A stretch of DNA of 58,735 bases from NCBI GenBank assembly GCA_900541985.1, contig UQLX01000014.1, positions 1 through 58,735 on the forward strand, given 5' to 3'. Below, piece by piece: positions 50,217 to 58,735 of this stretch. The DNA is from an uncultured Blautia sp. GTDB lineage: Bacteria; Bacillota; Clostridia; Lachnospirales; Lachnospiraceae. The position numbers and the translations under genes were made by a program. Below the pieces are notes generated by a model that was not told the origin of the DNA, searched no databases, and worked only from the letters and a program-made list of their open reading frames with translations. Each line of letters starts with the position of its first letter. The first letter of the stretch is position 1.

Positions 50217-50918
50217 ATGTACGGTTATGGATTTTATTATGACAGAACTTATATACTGCTGATCATTGGAATGCTGCTGTCTCTTGCAGCGTCCGCAAAG
50301 CTTAAAAGTACCTTTGCCAGATACAGAAGCGTCAGAAATGCTTCCGGGCTTACTGGAGAACAGGCGGCCAGAAGGATCCTTCAGGCTGCAGGAATTACGG
50401 ACGTCCAGGTCCGGGCCGTTCACGGCAGTCTTACAGATCATTATGATCCAAGGACAAAAACAGTAAATCTCTCACAGGATATTTACGGACAGACTTCGCT
50501 GGCGGCTGTTGGAGTAGCGGCACATGAATGCGGACATGCCATTCAGCATGCCACCCATTATGCGCCGCTGGAGATCAGAAGTGCAATCGTCCCGGCGGCG
50601 AATCTGGGAAGTCAGCTGTCCTGGCCATTGTTTTTTATTGGCCTTATCATGAGTATCAGACCACTGATCACAGCCGGGATCGTTCTTTTTTCTCTGGCTG
50701 TTCTGTTTCAGCTGGTAACGCTTCCGGTGGAGATCAATGCATCCTCCAGGGCTCTCCATATGCTGGAGGCAACGGGAATCCTGGGAAGTGATGAGAACAG
50801 GGGAGCGAGGAAGGTTCTGACCGCAGCTGCAATGACTTATGTGGCAGCGCTTGCGGGATCTGTACTGCAGCTTTTCAGACTTTTGATTCTTGCAGGAGGA
50901 AGAAGAAACGATGACTAA
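50217..50918 (+). CDS. Zinc metallopeptidase, YugP / Zn_peptidase_2 family
   Basis: A 233-aa membrane metallopeptidase. The first helix is at about residues 10-28, the zinc-binding HECGHAIQH is near residue 103, two helices lie at about 130-175, and a C-terminal helix follows. Substrate is unknown. It sits between fmt and rsmB, where Bacillus subtilis has no gene. It ends in an 8-nt overlap with rsmB. Confidence 0.9.
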   Translation: MYGYGFYYDRTYILLIIGMLLSLAASAKLKSTFARYRSVRNASGLTGEQAARRILQAAGITDVQVRAVHGSLTDHYDPRTKTVNLSQDIYGQTSLAAVGVAAHECGHAIQHATHYAPLEIRSAIVPAANLGSQLSWPLFFIGLIMSIRPLITAGIVLFSLAVLFQLVTLPVEINASSRALHMLEATGILGSDENRGARKVLTAAAMTYVAALAGSVLQLFRLLILAGGRRNDD

Positions 50919-52263
50919 CGGCATCAACACAAGAGAAATGATCCTGGAAATCCTGCTTCAGATCAATGAAGAGGGAGAACACAGCCACATTGCCATCCGT
51001 AATGCCCTGTCCAAATATCAGTTCCTTCCCAAACAGGAACGGGCCTTTGTGACAAGAGTATGTGAAGGTACACTGGAATACAGGATCTATATTGACTATG
51101 TGATCGACTCTTTTTCAAAGATCACAGTAGATAAAATGAAGCCGCCTATCCGGGAAATCCTGAGAAGTGCGGTATATCAGATGAAATTTATGGATCGTGT
51201 GCCGGACAGCGCCGTATGCAATGAGGCTGTGAAGCTGGCGCAGAAAAAAGGCTTTTATAATCTGAAGCCTTTTGTAAACGGCGTTCTGCGGGCAGTGGCA
51301 AGGAAGAAGGACGAGATCCCTCTTCCCTCCAGAGAAAAGGAGCCTGTGCGTTATCTTTCTGTCAGGTATTCCATGCCGGAGCCCCTGGTTCTCAGATGGC
51401 TGAATGCATACGGAGAGGAAATTACAGAAAAGATTCTTGCAGATTTTCTTACTGAGAAGCCTCTTACCGTCCGCTGCCGCACTTATCTGAATTCTGTAGA
51501 GGAAACCTGTGAAAGCCTTCAGGCGCAGGGGGTGACGGTGGAAGATGCGCCGTATCTTTCCTACGCAAAGAGAATATCTGATTATAATCATATTCTGGCG
51601 CTGGATGCTTTTATTGAAGGAAAGATCATGGTTCAGGATGTAAGCTCCATGCTGGTGGCAGAGATTGCGAATCCTTCCAGAGGAGATTATGTGATCGATC
51701 TCTGCGCGGCCCCCGGAGGAAAAAGTCTTCATATGGGAGACCGGATGGAAGGCTTTGGAACAGTGGATGCCCGCGATGTCAGTCAGTATAAAGTCAACCT
51801 TATCGAGGAAAACATACGCAGAGCCAATTCTATCAATGTACAGGCCAGAGTAAAGGATGCTACCGTATTTGATGTGGATTCGGAATGTCAGGCAGATATT
51901 GTTCTGGCAGATGTTCCCTGCTCCGGCTATGGCGTGATCGGAAAGAAGCCGGAGATTAAATACCGTTCCACAGATCAGAAGGAAGAAGAACTGGTGATCC
52001 TTCAGAGAAATATTCTGGACAAGGCTGCGGAATATGTGAAGCCCCGTGGTGTACTGATCTACAGTACCTGTACCATTGCGAGGGAAGAAAATGAAGAAAA
52101 CATGATGTGGTTTATGAACCATCATCCCTTTAAGCTGGAAAGTATCGATCCATATATTCCGGACGAGCTGAAATCAGAAACAACAGCGCTGGGCTATCTG
52201 CAGCTTCTTCCGGGCGTACATGGAACAGACGGATTTTTTATTGCAAGATTCAGAAGGAAGTAG
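50911..52263 (+). CDS. rsmB: 16S rRNA (cytosine-967-C5)-methyltransferase RsmB
   Basis: A 450-aa rRNA methyltransferase with an N-terminal NusB-like RNA-binding domain (about residues 1-135) and a Rossmann methyltransferase domain. SAM motif I is IDLCAAPGGKS near 268. The two catalytic cysteines are in DVPCSGYG near 340 and YSTCTI near 390. ATG 50911 overlaps the previous gene, with AGGAGG 11 nt upstream; TTG 50890 is a longer alternative. The rlmN start follows 4 nt after the stop. Confidence 0.94.
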   Translation: MTNGINTREMILEILLQINEEGEHSHIAIRNALSKYQFLPKQERAFVTRVCEGTLEYRIYIDYVIDSFSKITVDKMKPPIREILRSAVYQMKFMDRVPDSAVCNEAVKLAQKKGFYNLKPFVNGVLRAVARKKDEIPLPSREKEPVRYLSVRYSMPEPLVLRWLNAYGEEITEKILADFLTEKPLTVRCRTYLNSVEETCESLQAQGVTVEDAPYLSYAKRISDYNHILALDAFIEGKIMVQDVSSMLVAEIANPSRGDYVIDLCAAPGGKSLHMGDRMEGFGTVDARDVSQYKVNLIEENIRRANSINVQARVKDATVFDVDSECQADIVLADVPCSGYGVIGKKPEIKYRSTDQKEEELVILQRNILDKAAEYVKPRGVLIYSTCTIAREENEENMMWFMNHHPFKLESIDPYIPDELKSETTALGYLQLLPGVHGTDGFFIARFRRK

Positions 52264-52267
52264 ACAG

Positions 52268-53308
52268 ATGACAGATATTAAATCAATGAGTCTGGATGAA
52301 TTGAAGACTCTTATGACAGAAATCGGAGAAAAGCCTTTCCGGGCAAAACAGATCTACAGCTGGCTCCATGAGCATCTGGTCCAGTCCTGGGAGGAAATGA
52401 CAAATCTTCCAAAAGGACTGAAGGAAAAACTGAAGGATTACCCTATTACGGTTCTGGAGACCGAAGATGTTCAGATTTCCAAAATAGACGGTACCCGGAA
52501 ATATCTTTTTCGCTTAAGCGATGGAAATATGATCGAAAGTGTACTTATGAAATATAAGCATGGAAATTCGGTATGTATTTCTTCCCAGGCAGGATGCCGG
52601 ATGGGCTGCCGTTTCTGCGCCTCTACCATAGGCGGTCTTGCCAGAAATCTTCTGCCCTCTGAGATGCTGGATCAGATTTACCGGATTCAGGCCTCCACAG
52701 GGGAGAGGGTTTCCAATGTGGTTGTCATGGGCTCAGGAGAGCCGCTGGATAATTATGACAATCTTCTGAGGTTTATCCACATTCTCACAGAGGAAGGCGG
52801 CATACATATCAGTCAGAGAAACCTGACGGTTTCTACCTGCGGACTTATCCCCAAAATGTATGAACTTGCAGAAGAAAAACTTCAGATGACTCTGGCTGTT
52901 TCTCTTCATGCCCCGAATGATGAAAAACGCCGGGAACTGATGCCCATTGCCAACAAGTATCAGATGGATGATCTGATTGAGGCATGCAGGAATTATTTTG
53001 ATAAAACAGGACGGCGCACCACATTTGAATACAGTCTTGTGGCTGGAGTGAATGACAGTCCGGAAGACGCAAGGGAACTTTCCTCACGTCTGCGGGGGCT
53101 GAACTGCCATGTAAATCTGATTCCGGTAAATCCGGTAAAAGAGCGTTCTTTCGTACGGTCTACACGACAGGCTGTGGAGAATTTCAAAATAAATCTTGAA
53201 AAATGTGGAATTAATGGTACTATTAGAAGAGAAATGGGCAGCGACATTGACGGTGCCTGTGGGCAGCTAAGAAAAAGATATATGGAAAAAACAGAAAGCG
53301 AGAAGTGA
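52268..53308 (+). CDS. rlmN: Dual-specificity RNA methyltransferase RlmN (radical SAM)
   Basis: A 346-aa enzyme that methylates C2 of adenosine in 23S rRNA (A2503) and some tRNAs. It has an N-terminal helical domain (KPFRAKQIYSWLH near residue 20), the radical SAM CxxxCxxC site in CRMGCRFCAST near 112, GSGEPL near 155, and the second catalytic Cys in the region KCGINGTIRREMGSD near the end. It starts 4 nt after rsmB and is followed by prpC after 1 nt. Confidence 0.96.
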   Translation: MTDIKSMSLDELKTLMTEIGEKPFRAKQIYSWLHEHLVQSWEEMTNLPKGLKEKLKDYPITVLETEDVQISKIDGTRKYLFRLSDGNMIESVLMKYKHGNSVCISSQAGCRMGCRFCASTIGGLARNLLPSEMLDQIYRIQASTGERVSNVVVMGSGEPLDNYDNLLRFIHILTEEGGIHISQRNLTVSTCGLIPKMYELAEEKLQMTLAVSLHAPNDEKRRELMPIANKYQMDDLIEACRNYFDKTGRRTTFEYSLVAGVNDSPEDARELSSRLRGLNCHVNLIPVNPVKERSFVRSTRQAVENFKINLEKCGINGTIRREMGSDIDGACGQLRKRYMEKTESEK

Positions 53309-53309
53309 C

Positions 53310-54056
53310 ATGAGGGTATATTCAGCTACGGATGTGGGTCAGAAGCGGAAAATGAACCAGGATTATGTGTTCGTTTCTAAAGACCCGGTAGGTAATCTCC
53401 CGAATCTGTTTGTCGTTGCCGATGGAATGGGAGGGCACAACGCAGGAGATTTTGCCTCTTCCCATGCGGTTCAGATATTAGTGGATGAAATCCGCAAGGA
53501 TGCAGATTTTAACCCGATCAAGGTGATCCGTCATGCCATTGAAACTGCAAACACGGAGATTTTGAGCCGTGCGCAGAAAGAGGAGGACCTCAGAGGAATG
53601 GGGACTACGATGGTTGTCGCAACGATCGTAGGGCATTATGCATATGTGGCAAATGTAGGGGACAGCCGTCTGTATCTGATCCAGGAGCAGATACACCAGG
53701 TAACCAGGGATCATTCTCTGGTACAGGAAATGGTTCGGATGGGCGAGATCAAACCGGAAGAAGCAAGAAATCATCCGGACAAGAACATCATTACCAGAGC
53801 CCTGGGAGCAGAGAGAACGGTTGATGTTGATTTCTTTGATATAAAGATAGAACCGGAAAGCACGATCCTTATGTGCTCAGACGGACTGAGCAATATGGTG
53901 GAGGATTCCAAGATAGAGGAAATCATACTGAACAGAAATGAAAATCTGCCGGAAAAAGGAGAACGGCTTCTGAGAGAAGCAAACAGAAACGGCGGCAAAG
54001 ATAACATTGCAGTAATCTTAGTAGAACCATTCGCAAACGAGGTGGACAAATGTTAA
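53310..54056 (+). CDS. prpC: PP2C-type Ser/Thr protein phosphatase PrpC/Stp
   Basis: A 248-aa metal-dependent phosphatase that reverses phosphorylation by the PASTA kinase encoded next. Metal-binding Asp residues are in KMNQDYVF, VADGMGGHNAGD near residue 36, LMCSDGLSNM near 190 and GGKDNIAVIL near 230. It overlaps the kinase gene by 7 nt, giving coordinated expression of the opposing pair. Confidence 0.95.
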   Translation: MRVYSATDVGQKRKMNQDYVFVSKDPVGNLPNLFVVADGMGGHNAGDFASSHAVQILVDEIRKDADFNPIKVIRHAIETANTEILSRAQKEEDLRGMGTTMVVATIVGHYAYVANVGDSRLYLIQEQIHQVTRDHSLVQEMVRMGEIKPEEARNHPDKNIITRALGAERTVDVDFFDIKIEPESTILMCSDGLSNMVEDSKIEEIILNRNENLPEKGERLLREANRNGGKDNIAVILVEPFANEVDKC

Positions 54057-56260
54057 AAGCAGGAATGATCATAGCAGAACGTTATGAGGTTTTAGGAAAA
54101 ATAGGCACAGGCGGCATGGCCGATGTGTACAAGGCAAAAGACCACAAACTGAACCGGTTTGTAGCGGTCAAGGTATTGAAGCCGGAGTTCCGGGAGGATA
54201 AAACATTTATCCGTAAATTCAGGAGCGAGGCGCAGGCGGCAGCAGGCCTGACTCATCCGAATATTGTCAATGTATTTGACGTAGGTCTGGATGAGGGAGT
54301 TTACTATATTGTTATGGAACTGATCGAGGGAATTACCCTCAAGGAGTATATTGCAAAAAAAGGCAAGCTTTCTATTAAAGAGGCAACCAGTATTGCGATT
54401 CAGGTTTCCATGGGACTGGAAGCAGCACACGGTCACGGGATCGTTCACAGAGATGTGAAGCCTCAGAATATTATCATTTCCACAGACGGAAAGGTAAAGG
54501 TGACAGATTTTGGTATTGCCAGAGCGGCTTCTTCCAATACCATCAGTTCCAATGTGATGGGATCTGTACATTACAGTTCTCCGGAACAGGTCCGCGGTGG
54601 ATACAGCGATGAAAAATCAGACATCTATTCTCTTGGAATTACCTTATACGAGATGGTTACAGGAAGGGTTCCTTTTGACGGGGATACGACAGTGGCTATT
54701 GCCATCAAGCACCTTCAGGAGGAGATGGTTCCGCCAAGTGTTTATACAGAAAACCTTCCATACAGTCTGGAACAGATTATTTTTAAATGTACACAGAAAA
54801 GTGTCGGACGCCGTTATGATAACATGTCTGATGTGATCGCCGATCTGAAACATTCCCTGATTGATCCTCAGGGAGACTTTGTTCAGCTGAACGATGTGGA
54901 CACGGAAGCAAAAACGGTAGTGATCTCTGATGAAGAGCTGGGCGAGATCAAGCATACGCAGAAAAACAGAGGCTCTCAGAAAAAACCGGAAGTGGCGCAG
55001 CTGGAAGAGGAAGAATACGAGACTGACTATGATGACGGGGATGAGGACGAGGAATATGAGCGCAGACGCGCAGCGGCCGGAAAGAAACAAAAAAGCAAAA
55101 AACGCAGAAAGCAGAGCCGCGCAGTTACCATCATTGCTCTTCTTGCCGGCGCAGCAATCCTGGTTGGCGTAGTTGTCTTTGTGGTGAAGACGACAGGCCT
55201 TTTTGATAAGAAAGAGGAACCTGAACAGGTCCAGCAGGAAGAAACCAAAAAAGACGGAATGGTAGTAGTTCCGGATCTGGTAGGAAAGACAGAGGAAGAG
55301 GCAAAGGCTCTTGTGGAGGCAGTAAACCTTGGCAAGCAGATGATCGGGGAAGAGGCTTCTGATCAGGAAAAAGGCAGGATCTCTTCTCAGGATATTCCGG
55401 CAGGAACAGAAGTGGAAGCATACACCACTTTGAAATATTACATCAGCAAGGGACCGGAGGAACTGACGATCCCGACATATGACGAGAGCACCACGGCATA
55501 TGCTTATCAGAAATCCCTTGAAGATATGGGACTTACCGTAAATGTGCAGAAAGAATACAGCCTGGACACGGATGATACAGATGGAATGGAATGGCCGGAT
55601 GTGGAACCGGGATATATTATCTCCGTATCTCCGGAGTCAGGATCTACGGTGCAGTCAGGAGAAGCAGTTACACTTACTGTCAGCCGGGGATTTGACCATG
55701 GTGACAGTGTGGAAGTTCCGGATGTTTCCGGATATACAGAAGAGGAAGCGGTGACCCGTCTGGGCAAATGGAATGATGTTCAGGTTACAGAGGAACAGAA
55801 TGCGGATATTCCGGCGGGACAGGTAATCTCCCAGAGTGCGGAGGCAGGATCCTGGGTGGATCCGGATGAACCGATTGCGATCACGGTAAGCACAGGCGCT
55901 CAGGCTCCGCAGGCGGAAACAGAATCTTCCGCAGATGCTTCCGAAAGTCAGGCAGATTCCGCAGATATCGCAGCGCAGCAGCAGGCAGCAGCCAATGGTG
56001 AGATCTGGAAATGTACACAGAGCTTAAATACTCCTCAGGGCTACAATAATGGTCCTCTCCGTCTGGAACTTCTTCAGGATGTAAACGGAAGCACACAGGC
56101 TACAAATATCGTTGACGGACAGTCACTTACTTTCCCATATAAGCTGGATATCACAGGCGCTCCGGGAGTAAGCCAGGGAACGCTCTGCGTATACGAAATG
56201 ATTGATAAGGAATATCAGCAGCTTGGTTCCTATCCGCTGACATTTGAGAAAGCAGAGTAA
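54050..56260 (+). CDS. prkC: PASTA-domain Ser/Thr protein kinase PrkC/PknB
   Basis: A 736-aa membrane kinase sensing muropeptides or lipid II. The kinase domain (about residues 10-270) has GTGGMADVY, the catalytic Lys41, HRDVKPQN and DFG. An acidic linker with a basic KKQKSKKRRK patch leads to one membrane helix (about 360-383). Outside are three PASTA domains (about 400-470, 471-545 and 546-615), a Ser/Gln/Ala-rich linker, and an unusual C-terminal beta domain of about 85 residues that has two Cys. It follows prpC in the order seen in Bacillus subtilis, with rsgA (a known substrate type) 4 nt downstream. Confidence 0.94.
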   Translation: MLKAGMIIAERYEVLGKIGTGGMADVYKAKDHKLNRFVAVKVLKPEFREDKTFIRKFRSEAQAAAGLTHPNIVNVFDVGLDEGVYYIVMELIEGITLKEYIAKKGKLSIKEATSIAIQVSMGLEAAHGHGIVHRDVKPQNIIISTDGKVKVTDFGIARAASSNTISSNVMGSVHYSSPEQVRGGYSDEKSDIYSLGITLYEMVTGRVPFDGDTTVAIAIKHLQEEMVPPSVYTENLPYSLEQIIFKCTQKSVGRRYDNMSDVIADLKHSLIDPQGDFVQLNDVDTEAKTVVISDEELGEIKHTQKNRGSQKKPEVAQLEEEEYETDYDDGDEDEEYERRRAAAGKKQKSKKRRKQSRAVTIIALLAGAAILVGVVVFVVKTTGLFDKKEEPEQVQQEETKKDGMVVVPDLVGKTEEEAKALVEAVNLGKQMIGEEASDQEKGRISSQDIPAGTEVEAYTTLKYYISKGPEELTIPTYDESTTAYAYQKSLEDMGLTVNVQKEYSLDTDDTDGMEWPDVEPGYIISVSPESGSTVQSGEAVTLTVSRGFDHGDSVEVPDVSGYTEEEAVTRLGKWNDVQVTEEQNADIPAGQVISQSAEAGSWVDPDEPIAITVSTGAQAPQAETESSADASESQADSADIAAQQQAAANGEIWKCTQSLNTPQGYNNGPLRLELLQDVNGSTQATNIVDGQSLTFPYKLDITGAPGVSQGTLCVYEMIDKEYQQLGSYPLTFEKAE

Positions 56261-56263
56261 TTT

Positions 56264-57142
56264 ATGAAAGGCAAGATTATAAAAGGAATTGCCGGGTTCT
56301 ACTATGTATATGGAGAAAACGATGAGGTTTACGAGTGCAGGGCAAAAGGAATCTTTCGTAAGGAAAACAGGAAGCCGCTGGTAGGGGATGATGTGGAGAT
56401 CACAATTCTGGATCAGGGGAAAAAAGAGGGGAATCTTGTAAAGATTCTCCCCAGAAAAAATTCTCTGATCCGCCCGGCTGTGGCGAATGTAGATCAGGCC
56501 TTTGTGATTTTTGCCTTGGATGATCCGAAACCGAACTTCCTGCTTCTCGACCGTTTTCTGATTATGATGGAACAGGCAGATATTCCTGCAGTGATCTGTT
56601 TCAACAAAAAAGATCTGGCAGAAGAACAGGAAATCAGGGAACTTTATGAAACTTACAGAGGCTGCGGATATCAGGTGATTCTTTCCAGCGCTCTTCAGGA
56701 GGAGGGGATAGAGGAAATCCGCAGTATACTGAAAGGAAAAACTACAGTTGTAGCGGGTCCCTCAGGGGTGGGAAAATCTTCCCTTACCAATCTTCTGCAA
56801 AAAGAGATCCGGATGGAAACCGGAGAGATCAGCAGAAAACTGAAACGGGGAAAGCATACCACCCGTCATTCTCAGGTGATTCCTGTGGGAGATCACACTT
56901 ATCTGATGGATACTCCGGGATTTTCCTCTCTGTATCTGACAGATATGGAAGAGCAGGAACTGAAGGATTATTTTCCGGAATTTCGGAAATATGAGGAGCA
57001 GTGCAGATTTCAGGGCTGCCGACATATCCATGAACCGGGATGTGCAGTTAAGGAGGCGCTTGGATCAGGAGAGATCAGCAGCCTCAGATACGAAGACTAT
57101 TTAAATCTATACGAAGAATTGAAAGAGAAAAGGAGATATTGA
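56264..57142 (+). CDS. rsgA: Ribosome small-subunit-dependent GTPase A
   Basis: A 292-aa assembly GTPase for the 30S subunit. Motif order is circularly permuted as in the family: G4 FNKKD near residue 112, then G1 GPSGVGKSS near 167, then G3 DTPGF near 217. An N-terminal OB-fold (about 1-65) and a C-terminal zinc finger (CRFQGCRHIHEPGC, about 247-260) flank the G domain. In Bacillus subtilis this protein is a PrkC substrate, consistent with the operon order. Confidence 0.96.
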   Translation: MKGKIIKGIAGFYYVYGENDEVYECRAKGIFRKENRKPLVGDDVEITILDQGKKEGNLVKILPRKNSLIRPAVANVDQAFVIFALDDPKPNFLLLDRFLIMMEQADIPAVICFNKKDLAEEQEIRELYETYRGCGYQVILSSALQEEGIEEIRSILKGKTTVVAGPSGVGKSSLTNLLQKEIRMETGEISRKLKRGKHTTRHSQVIPVGDHTYLMDTPGFSSLYLTDMEEQELKDYFPEFRKYEEQCRFQGCRHIHEPGCAVKEALGSGEISSLRYEDYLNLYEELKEKRRY

Positions 57143-57146
57143 TCAC

Positions 57147-57821
57147 ATGGACTATCATTTGTGTCCCTCGATTTTGTCAGCAGACTTTAACCGACTGGGT
57201 GAACAGATTAAAACTTTGGAAAAAGAAGGTGTAAAATGGCTTCACATTGATGTAATGGATGGAGATTTTGTTCCCAGTATTTCTTTTGGAATGCCGGTAA
57301 TCCGTTCCATCCGTAAAGAATCCAACATGTTCTTTGATGTTCATCTGATGGTTTCGGCTCCGGAGCGTTACATTCAGGATTTTGCAGATTGCGGAGCAGA
57401 TTCCATCACTGTTCATGCAGAAGCCTGTGAAGATCTGGAGCGTGCCATTGAGCTGATCCGTGATGCGGGTGTTAAAGTGGGCGTATCGATTAAACCGGCA
57501 ACTCCGGTCAATGACATCAGCCATCTTCTGGAAGATGTGGATATGGTACTGGTGATGACGGTACAGCCGGGATTCGGAGGACAGAAATATATTGAGGAGT
57601 GTACGGAGAAGGTTGAAGAACTCCGTGAACTGATCCGCAGTGAAAATCTGGATGTAGATATCCAGGTAGACGGCGGAATCAATGATGAAACCATTGAAAC
57701 AGTTATGAAGGCAGGAGCCAATCTCCTTGTGGCAGGTTCTTATGTGTTTAACGGGGATCTGACCTCTAATGTGCGCCGGATCACAAAAAGGATCCAGCAT
57801 ATTAAAGAAGATATCGAATGA
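57147..57821 (+). CDS. rpe: Ribulose-phosphate 3-epimerase
   Basis: A 224-aa TIM-barrel enzyme interconverting ribulose-5-P and xylulose-5-P. Active-site segments are CPSILSADFNRL at the start, HIDVMDGDFVPSISFG near residue 33, VHLMVSAPERY near 65 and QVDGGINDET near 173, with the catalytic Asp pair present. ATG 57147 follows AAAAGGAGATATTGATCAC. The end overlaps the next reading frame. Confidence 0.96.
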   Translation: MDYHLCPSILSADFNRLGEQIKTLEKEGVKWLHIDVMDGDFVPSISFGMPVIRSIRKESNMFFDVHLMVSAPERYIQDFADCGADSITVHAEACEDLERAIELIRDAGVKVGVSIKPATPVNDISHLLEDVDMVLVMTVQPGFGGQKYIEECTEKVEELRELIRSENLDVDIQVDGGINDETIETVMKAGANLLVAGSYVFNGDLTSNVRRITKRIQHIKEDIE

Positions 57822-57829
57822 GGCATATG

Positions 57830-58489
57830 ATGAAAAATGCAATCATTGTAAGCGGGGGCAATATCAATAAAGATTTTGCCCTCGATTTTTTGAAAAAAAA
57901 TAAAAATAAAGAAACCAGCCTGATCGCAGCAGACCGGGGACTGGAATTCTTTCAGCAGACAGGGATTCTTCCGGATGTGGCAGTAGGTGATTTTGACAGC
58001 CTTTCCGCCAGTGGACGGAAATATCTGGAAGACCTCACAAATACAGAGATTGTCCGTCTGAAACCCGAAAAGGATGACTCCGATACCCAGTCGGCGGCGT
58101 GTCTGGCCATAGAAAGAGGAGCAGGGCAGATTATGATCCTGGGCGCAACGGGAAACCGGATGGATCATCTTCTGGCGAATTTGGGACTTCTGGTTCTGGG
58201 ATGGGAAAAGGGAGCAGAGATCATTCTTGCGGATCCCTGGAATTACATGAAACTGATCCACAGCGGAACAGTGTTGAAGCGCGAAGAACAGTTTGGAAAA
58301 TTTGTGTCCTTTTTTCCGCTGGACGGAGATGTACCGGGACTGACCCTGACCGGATTCAAATATCCGCTGAATCGTCATTATCTGAAAACTGCGGACAGTG
58401 GTCTGACGGTCAGTAACGAGATCACAGCGGAGGAAGCCCTGGTGGAATTTGACAGAGGCATGCTTCTGATGCTGATGACCAGGGACTGA
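57830..58489 (+). CDS. thiN: Thiamine diphosphokinase
   Basis: A 219-aa enzyme (from ATG 57830) transferring pyrophosphate from ATP to thiamine. It has AADRGLEFF near residue 28, VAVGDFDSLS near 45, PEKDDSDTQ near 70 and GATGNRMDHLLANL near 95. These make up the TPK catalytic domain, followed by the C-terminal beta domain. GAGG 6 nt before ATG 57830 supports that start; ATG 57818, overlapping the rpe stop, is a longer alternative. It ends the block that begins at murE and makes the ligand of the riboswitch at the other end of the window. Confidence 0.94.
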   Translation: MKNAIIVSGGNINKDFALDFLKKNKNKETSLIAADRGLEFFQQTGILPDVAVGDFDSLSASGRKYLEDLTNTEIVRLKPEKDDSDTQSAACLAIERGAGQIMILGATGNRMDHLLANLGLLVLGWEKGAEIILADPWNYMKLIHSGTVLKREEQFGKFVSFFPLDGDVPGLTLTGFKYPLNRHYLKTADSGLTVSNEITAEEALVEFDRGMLLMLMTRD

Positions 58490-58735
58490 CCGCAGGTATA
58501 GACAATTTTATCTTTGGGAGAGTTCCTGCCAAGCGTTGGGAGACACTTTGAAACAGACCTTAAATTTTCGTTAGGCTAAAACTGTGCACTATCAGTTCTG
58601 CTTATTCAGTGCGCAAGTTCGTATTTCCCTGCCCATGATAAATGTCTCGTCTGTACTGTTTATGTTGAAACGAAAGTGACCTTGAGTTTCCGTACTTTTA
58701 TCCACAAAGCCCTATTTTTATAATTATTGTTATAA
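58490..58735. other. Unannotated right edge
   Basis: No gene, tRNA, known riboswitch or strong terminator could be identified in the last 246 nt. Composition is AT-rich at the very end (TATAAT-like stretches), where the promoter of a gene outside the window could lie. Confidence 0.4.

Noticed and set aside
58490..58735. tRNA or small RNA at the right edge
   Set aside because: No cloverleaf, T-loop or terminator pattern could be found.

Overview
The window looks like a chromosomal segment of a strictly anaerobic, low-to-mid GC Firmicute of the Lachnospiraceae type (Blautia-like is my best guess; moderate confidence). The reasons are the gene order rho-rpmE-DUF1385-prmC-prfA, the Bacillus/Clostridium-type block priA-def-fmt-rsmB-rlmN-prpC-prkC-rsgA-rpe-thiN, two oxygen-sensitive class III ribonucleotide reductases, the hydrogenase maturase HydF, a meso-DAP type MurE with DapF, and strong purine-rich ribosome binding sites. 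I see no insertion sequence, prophage, CRISPR array, rRNA or tRNA.

Left part (1-15.8 kb): a TPP riboswitch with a terminator controls thiT. A FadR-type GntR regulator follows, then a malate/lactate dehydrogenase (Ldh2 family) and malic enzyme. Two TGGTnnnACCA palindromes sit on the promoter of that operon. Next come hisC, a small membrane protein, rho with a structured leader, rpmE, the DUF1385-prmC-prfA translation-termination cluster, a nucleotidyltransferase, glmM, a TPR lipoprotein and hflX.

Middle part (15.8-31.4 kb): NrdR boxes and an extended -10 promoter precede a class III reductase with a C-terminal redoxin domain. A complete oligopeptide-type ABC transporter with a terminal LysR regulator follows, then azlCD, a four-gene envelope operon (Wzz-like protein, tyrosine kinase, small membrane protein, LCP ligase), a secreted protein, and aroK-aroE.

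Right-middle (31.4-43.7 kb): dapF and hydF lie on the minus strand. A divergent promoter region then leads to a polar amino acid ABC transporter whose solute-binding protein has its two lobes in swapped sequence order, a probable circular permutation and the most unusual object here. A CBS-domain protein, asnA, a zinc-ribbon membrane protein, a second class III reductase of the other subtype, and an arcC-eutJ pair follow.

Right part (43.7-58.7 kb): a surface protein with a possible sortase-like tail, then murE, priA, def, fmt, a zinc metallopeptidase, rsmB, rlmN, prpC, prkC, rsgA, rpe and thiN, closely packed on one strand. Functionally the window links thiamine uptake (thiT) to thiamine pyrophosphate synthesis (thiN), whose product is the riboswitch ligand. 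It links DAP synthesis (dapF) to DAP addition (murE), and cell-wall sensing (PASTA kinase and phosphatase) to a ribosome-assembly GTPase. Sequence-based names are family-level inferences. Promoters were found by eye from -35/-10 matches and spacing.
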